Of a stretch of DNA of 64,000 nt, positions 59,900 to 64,000 are shown piece by piece; position 1 is the stretch's first letter; the number at the start of each line of letters is the position of its first letter. The stretch is from the NCBI RefSeq assembly GCF_900537995.1, contig NZ_LR027880.1:3480001-3544000 (forward strand). The letters are read 5' to 3'. This DNA is from Roseburia intestinalis L1-82 (GTDB lineage: Bacteria > Bacillota > Clostridia > Lachnospirales > Lachnospiraceae). The notes beneath the pieces were generated by a model. That model was not told the origin of the DNA and did no database searches. It saw nothing but the letters and a program-made list of their open reading frames with translations. A program made the translations under genes and the position numbers.

Positions 59900-61678
59900 T
59901 TATACAATAAAATGCTCTACGTTCTGCTGTAACTTATCTGCTGCATGATGAGTTGCTTCCGCTTTTTCTTTAATCTCGGCTGCCTTCTCTACCACAACAC
60001 CTGTCTTCTCTGCGATATCGTTTGTACCGGTTGCTCCCTCTGTAGCCGCCTTGCTTACCTCGCCGATGGCATCCATAACGCCGTTGATCGATGCTAACAG
60101 CTGCTCTGAGGATGCAGAAAAATCAGTTACCAATCCATCAATCTTACCTGCATCATTGCTGTAGGAATCCGCCATATCGGAGAATCCCGCAAAGCTGTCT
60201 ACCACGTCGGTTCCAACAAACTCTAACAACTTCTTTGCTCCGTCTGCAAGATTTGTTACCGATTCCACAACATTCTTTGTCACATCCTGGATATGTACAA
60301 CTGCTGCCTTTGACTGCTCGGCAAGTACCCTGATCTCATCCGCAACAACTGCAAATCCCTTTCCTGCCTCTCCTGCACGCGCTGCCTCAATTGAAGCATT
60401 GAGTGCTAACAGGTTGGTCTGTCCGGTAATCTCCATAATGGACTCTGCAAGAACACCGATCTGATCGACTACCTTGATATCTTCAAGTGCTTTTGTCAGT
60501 CCCTCATTGATCTCGGCATGGATTGCCTTGGTACGCTCATCATTTTCTGTTGTTGTCTTTTTAATACCTACGGCACGGTCACGGATATCATCTGCTTCCG
60601 TTGCACCGTCCTGTGAACGTGTTGCAATACTCTTTGCTGCACTTTCGATCTCATGGGACATTGCATTGATCTCTTCGGAGGAAGCCGCTGTCTCTTCCAT
60701 ACCCGCTGCAAGCTCTTCCGTCGTTGCGGAAACATTCTCGATTTCTTCGTCTAATGCCTGAATATTATCATCGATCTCCTGTACCATTCTGGTGATCTCA
60801 GTTGCCTGACTCTTGACCTCACCGATCAGTCCGCTCATCTCATTTCTCATGGACTCTAAAGATGCTGCGAGTTTTCCAAAATCATCGCGGCGCTTTAACA
60901 GTGCCGTTCCCATTGCCTGTGAAAAATCGCCCTGTTCCATGACACCGATGGAACTGATACATTTTTTCAGTGGTCTGATGATGCTGATAATGATCATAAT
61001 CAGCAATAAAACTACTATTATTCCCTCAATCAACGTTGAGATAATAAACAGTGTCATCCTGCCTGTAACATAAGAAGAAAAATCTTTTTCAATTGATGCT
61101 ACCTGATCATCAATATAATCCGTATAATTTCCGGTTCCGATCACCCATCCAAACGGTTCAAATGCCTTACTGTAGGAACGCTTCGGAGAAGGTTCTGTCT
61201 CTCCTTCTTTCGGGAATACATAATCCGTGTATCCTCCGTCTGCCTCCTGACCGACACGGATGATCTCTTTTACCATCTGGTATCCATTGGCATCTTTCGT
61301 CTCCATACGATTGGTGCCTTCCGTGTCATTTCCTAAAAGCACCACATTGGTTCCGTCATACTGATCCACCCAGAAATATCCGGCATCTCCATAACGAAGC
61401 TGTCTGATCTCATCTGCTGCCAATTTCTTTGCTTCCTCTTCCGTATACACACCAGCCTGATACTGATCGTAAATTGTCTGGCAGAGCGAAATCACATTGT
61501 CCACCTGCTGTTTGATCTGTTCGTCGTAAGATGCGCGCTCATCTGCTTCCAGCGTTTCCAGTGCTTTACTCTGCAGCTGTTTCATGCTTTCCGATGAAAT
61601 AACAGCACACAACACCAGTGCCACTATCGTCGCCAACATTACGATAATCAGCTTCGTCTGTACTTTCACATTGTTCAT
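59900..61678 (-). CDS. Chemoreceptor with single Cache domain
   Basis: 592 residues. Membrane segments at about 8-28 and 195-220 flank an extracellular sCache_2-type domain ([23 protein letters not shown], then [22 protein letters not shown]), which usually binds small carboxylates or amines. HAMP (about 222-275), methylation helices, and the conserved tip [21 protein letters not shown] follow. It is a classical flagellar chemotaxis receptor. The frame reaches 61753, but ATG at 61678 has GGGAGGA seven bases upstream. No sigma-28-type promoter recognised; an extended -10 (TTTGTATAAT) is visible upstream. Confidence 0.92.
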   Translation of the reverse strand: MNNVKVQTKLIIVMLATIVALVLCAVISSESMKQLQSKALETLEADERASYDEQIKQQVDNVISLCQTIYDQYQAGVYTEEEAKKLAADEIRQLRYGDAGYFWVDQYDGTNVVLLGNDTEGTNRMETKDANGYQMVKEIIRVGQEADGGYTDYVFPKEGETEPSPKRSYSKAFEPFGWVIGTGNYTDYIDDQVASIEKDFSSYVTGRMTLFIISTLIEGIIVVLLLIMIIISIIRPLKKCISSIGVMEQGDFSQAMGTALLKRRDDFGKLAASLESMRNEMSGLIGEVKSQATEITRMVQEIDDNIQALDEEIENVSATTEELAAGMEETAASSEEINAMSHEIESAAKSIATRSQDGATEADDIRDRAVGIKKTTTENDERTKAIHAEINEGLTKALEDIKVVDQIGVLAESIMEITGQTNLLALNASIEAARAGEAGKGFAVVADEIRVLAEQSKAAVVHIQDVTKNVVESVTNLADGAKKLLEFVGTDVVDSFAGFSDMADSYSNDAGKIDGLVTDFSASSEQLLASINGVMDAIGEVSKAATEGATGTNDIAEKTGVVVEKAAEIKEKAEATHHAADKLQQNVEHFIV

Positions 61679-62103
61679 AAATTGTTCCTCCCGCTTCCAT
61701 ACTTTCATTCCGGAGTTTACAAACATGATGTATATGGATTTTTCTATATACATTTTTGAAACTTCCTTGCCATTATTTTACCATATTATACAAATTTCCT
61801 CAATTATTTTACTTTTATTACAGGGATTTCGCTTTAACTTTTTTATCTATGCATTTTTATAAACAATCCAGTTATCAGCATTCCATCTGAGGTTACCCTT
61901 CATTTCTGGTCAATACGCACAAAATTCCCCCCTGCTTTTTCCCTATATATTTTTTCTGCTGATTTTCTATCCGCCTTTTTCATATAAAATCTGTTTCACT
62001 TTTTACTGTGTTCATATCCCGTATAATTCTGCTGTGTATTACTATACAGATCACCAATCCATGCAACTCATAATCATACATATTCGAGTATTTTAGATTA
62101 AAA
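61679..62103. other. Gap without genes
   Basis: About 420 AT-rich bases upstream of the Cache chemoreceptor. It contains the chemoreceptor's TATAAT-type -10 (near 61780, minus strand) and otherwise no convincing gene or structure. A 27-codon frame on the minus strand (near 61900-61985) has no ribosome binding site. Confidence 0.5.
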
Positions 62104-62157
62104 CAATAGCCGGAAAACCTTGATTTTACAATAAAATCTCGACTTTCCGGCTATTTT
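62104..62157 (-). terminator. Terminator after the tRNA-Leu gene
   Basis: Minus strand AATAGCCGGAAA pairs with TTTTCCGGCTATT and an inner AGATTTTA/TAAAATC stem extends it; a T-rich stretch follows. It begins eight bases after the tRNA 3' end. Confidence 0.8.
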
Positions 62158-62164
62158 AAATCAA

Positions 62165-62245
62165 TGCGGGTGACAGGACTTGAACCTGCACGTCGGGGAC
62201 ACTAGAACCTAAATCTAGCGCGTCTGCCAATTCCGCCACACCCGC
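62165..62245 (-). tRNA. tRNA-Leu (anticodon UAG)
   Basis: Read on the minus strand: acceptor GCGGGTG pairs with CACCCGC, D-loop AATTGGCAGA, anticodon stem CTAGA/TCTAG with loop TTTAGGT (anticodon at 62211-62209), a long variable arm (TGTCCCCGACGTG) and T-loop GTTCAAGTC. The long variable arm and sequence identify a leucine tRNA for CUN codons. The CCA end is not encoded. Confidence 0.93.
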
Positions 62246-62346
62246 GAACCACTTTGCCATTATATCTTAGCACTCACAAAATTGCAAGTATTTTTTCACC
62301 TGCATCTTAGCCCGCACCTCTGCTGCTCAGAGTAAATAACGGCAGT

Positions 62347-63081
62347 TTACTTTCGGTACAAAGATAACGGCAGTTCCAGGCCATGTGTCTCCAGCAGCTT
62401 ACGATCACTTAAAATCTCCCTGGTATCCCCATCACACACAATTCTGCCCTCAGACAATAAAATCGTTCTGTCACAGGTATCCCACACAAAATCCAGATCG
62501 TGCGAAGCTATGAGTTTCAAATAAGAAAATTCATTTAATACCCGGATCAGATTTCTGCGGTTTTGCGGATCAAGTGCCGCCGACGGCTCATCCATCAGGA
62601 TAATATCCGGTTTCATGGAAAGGATTGTCGCAATCGCTGCCAGTTTCTTTTCCCCACCCGATAATTTGTGGATCGGTTTTTTTGCAAGATGCCCAATATG
62701 GACTGCAGCAAGCGCCATTTTCGTTCTGTATGCGACCTCTTCTTCCGGAAGGCCGTAATTCTGCGGGGCAAATGCCACATCCTCGTATACATTTGGCATA
62801 AAAAGCTGACTCTCAGAATCCTGAAATACATAGCCAGCTATTTTTCTGATCTGTGCTAACGTTTCTTTCTGCAACGGCACATCCCCGATGCGGATACTTC
62901 CGGAGTCCGGGAAATACAGACCGACAAGTAATTTTAAAAGTGTGGACTTTCCCGCCCCGTTTGCGCCGACCACACCAATCGATGCCTGTCCGTCTGCTGT
63001 AAATGAAATATCCTGCAGGATAGGGTTTTGTTTTTCATAAGAAAAATTCAGATGTGTTACTTCTATATTAATCTGTCCCAT
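62347..63081 (-). CDS. cbiO: CbiO/EcfA-type ATPase of an ECF transporter
   Basis: 244 residues. Walker A GANGAGKSTLLKLLVG, Q-loop YVFQDSESQLF, signature KLSGGEKKLAAIATIL and Walker B IILMDEPSAALDP belong to the ECF class, and the FQD/ESQLF pattern is typical of CbiO. It works with EcfT/CbiQ. Follows the cbiQ-like gene by 55 bases. Cobalt or nickel is the likely substrate, but the specific component lies outside the window. Confidence 0.9.
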   Translation of the reverse strand: MGQINIEVTHLNFSYEKQNPILQDISFTADGQASIGVVGANGAGKSTLLKLLVGLYFPDSGSIRIGDVPLQKETLAQIRKIAGYVFQDSESQLFMPNVYEDVAFAPQNYGLPEEEVAYRTKMALAAVHIGHLAKKPIHKLSGGEKKLAAIATILSMKPDIILMDEPSAALDPQNRRNLIRVLNEFSYLKLIASHDLDFVWDTCDRTILLSEGRIVCDGDTREILSDRKLLETHGLELPLSLYRK

Positions 63082-63136
63082 ATACTTATGTCCTCTCTTT
63101 TCAATCTGTCACAGAACCGTCAACTTTCTTTGACTG

Positions 63137-63934
63137 CTAAAACATCGTTCCTATCATCTGTCCAACCGCAAAATACCGCAATACAGCAAATATCACGATC
63201 CATAAAACAAGATACACTGCATCCCTGGCACAAAACCGTATCTCTTTTTTTAATCTGAATACCCCATCAAAACCACGCAGGCACATACTCTCATAGATCA
63301 CCTCCGCCCGATCCATACTCCGAAGCAGCATCTGGCCCATCAGCGATCCCCACACTTTAAAATGAATGCCCTTCTGTCCCGGTGCCCGAAGTTCATACGC
63401 CTGCACGACCCTCTGCGTCTCTGCCAGCAAAACGGAAATATACCGGTAGATCAGCCACACCTGCATCACAAGAGACTTTGGAAGATGGCATATCTCAAGT
63501 GCACAGCAGATTTTTTCAATCGTCGTCGTAGCGATCAGAAGATACGATGCCGAAACCGTAAAAACACCTTTTAACATCAGCGTCAGCATGGAAATCACTC
63601 CGCCGGTAATTTCAATCTGTCCCACTGTCATGACAGCCTGCCTGTCAAAAAAAGGGTTAAATATTCCTGCCACACAGACAAGCGGCAGCACGACCCGCAT
63701 TCTCCACAGCGCATCCTTCACCGAAATATCATTCATAATAAAAAGAATAACCGGATAAACTGCCATCACAAGCAGTCCGCTCAGGTTATACTTCGAAAAG
63801 GAAACGACCGTCCCTATATACAAAATTGTCACACACAATTTTACAAGTGGGTGAACCTGGTTCACCCACCTGTCTTCATTTGCCAGTTCCTCGATACTTT
63901 TGATCTCAGAAACTGCCTTTTGAATTTTACTCAT
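63137..63934 (-). CDS. cbiQ: CbiQ/EcfT-type energy-coupling membrane protein
   Basis: 265 residues, five to six membrane segments. Residues MDRAEVIYESMCLRGFDG (about 210-227) carry the x-R-G coupling motif that contacts the ATPase. The longer frame to 63994 is not used because the neighbouring gene's stop overlaps the ATG at 63934 (ATGAGTAA), implying coupled translation. It bridges ATPase and substrate-binding component. Confidence 0.88.
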   Translation of the reverse strand: MSKIQKAVSEIKSIEELANEDRWVNQVHPLVKLCVTILYIGTVVSFSKYNLSGLLVMAVYPVILFIMNDISVKDALWRMRVVLPLVCVAGIFNPFFDRQAVMTVGQIEITGGVISMLTLMLKGVFTVSASYLLIATTTIEKICCALEICHLPKSLVMQVWLIYRYISVLLAETQRVVQAYELRAPGQKGIHFKVWGSLMGQMLLRSMDRAEVIYESMCLRGFDGVFRLKKEIRFCARDAVYLVLWIVIFAVLRYFAVGQMIGTMF

Positions 63935-63998
63935 GTTTTTGATTCTTTCCAAAAAATTTAAACAAATAGCAGCCTCCAACACAGACAGCCACAACTAC
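63927..63998 (-). CDS. C-terminal end of an upstream ECF component (CbiN or CbiM-CbiN-like), partial
   Basis: Only 23 codons are inside the window, running from the right edge to TAA. They encode a hydrophobic segment (VVVAVCVGGCYLFKFF) followed by GKNQKHE. The stop overlaps the cbiQ start by eight bases. Position and membrane character suit CbiN or the end of a CbiM-CbiN protein; the sequence alone does not prove it. Confidence 0.45.
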   Translation of the reverse strand, partial: VVVAVCVGGCYLFKFFGKNQKHE

Positions 63999-64000
63999 CG

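Noticed and set aside
61900..61985. 27-codon minus-strand frame upstream of the Cache chemoreceptor
   Set aside because: No ribosome binding site and composition like the AT-rich spacer.
1..64000. CRISPR arrays, phage genes, IS transposases, rRNA
   Set aside because: No regularly spaced direct repeats, phage genes, transposase-like proteins or rRNA sequence was seen on either strand.

Overview
The window looks like a chromosomal segment of a low-GC, Gram-positive, spore-forming member of the Lachnospiraceae (a Roseburia/Agathobacter-like gut anaerobe is my best guess; no rRNA is present to confirm it). Pointers are an alpha/beta-type small acid-soluble spore protein, ferredoxin-type aldo/keto reductase, KtrAB, Liv and Opp ABC systems, two chemoreceptors, strong AGGAGG-type ribosome binding sites and sigma-A promoters. 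No phage, IS transposase or CRISPR array was seen.

Layout. (1) 1-3.1 kb: an exported MBL-fold protein convergent with a BlaR1/BlaI-type sensor-repressor pair. (2) 3.3-34.4 kb: a large surface-polysaccharide region. The GDP-fucose branch (manC, fcl, gmd) is split by an AraC-type regulator from a long minus-strand operon holding an acyltransferase, asnB, a WecG/TagA transferase, two fucosyltransferase-like enzymes, an ABC flippase, three large membrane glycosyltransferase-like proteins and a UbiA-type prenyl-phosphate transferase. A divergent plus-strand trio follows (two soluble transferase-like proteins and an acyltransferase), then a chain-length/polymerase/transferase/acyltransferase operon, a YerB-like lipoprotein and a gtrA/gtrB-type operon ending in an exported transglutaminase-like surface protein. 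Together these suggest a fucosylated, acylated surface glycan. (3) 34.6-43 kb: mixed housekeeping genes (SASP, DJ-1, CYTH, a methyltransferase, DUF1653, ktrBA, aldo/keto reductase, kinase). (4) 43-56.7 kb: livFGMHJ and oppFDCBA. (5) 57-61.7 kb: a chemoreceptor fused to a PilZ module and a Cache chemoreceptor. (6) 62-64 kb: tRNA-Leu(UAG) and part of a CbiMNQO-type ECF transporter.

Most unusual observations. First, the OppC permease carries what reads as a complete seven-blade RCC1-type beta-propeller in its first extracellular loop, and the partner ATPase OppF carries a roughly 165-residue coiled-coil insertion. Second, a leader element of about 83 nt with three hairpins lies directly against the ribosome binding site of three unrelated genes (fcl, livJ, the PilZ chemoreceptor); its third stem shows compensatory base changes, which suggests a repeated cis-regulatory RNA. 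Third, there is a 179-bp MITE-like inverted repeat upstream of the aldo/keto reductase. Others are three consecutive covarying hairpins at the 3' end of the SASP gene, a leaderless-looking AraC gene, and an oppA leader with two terminator-like hairpins.
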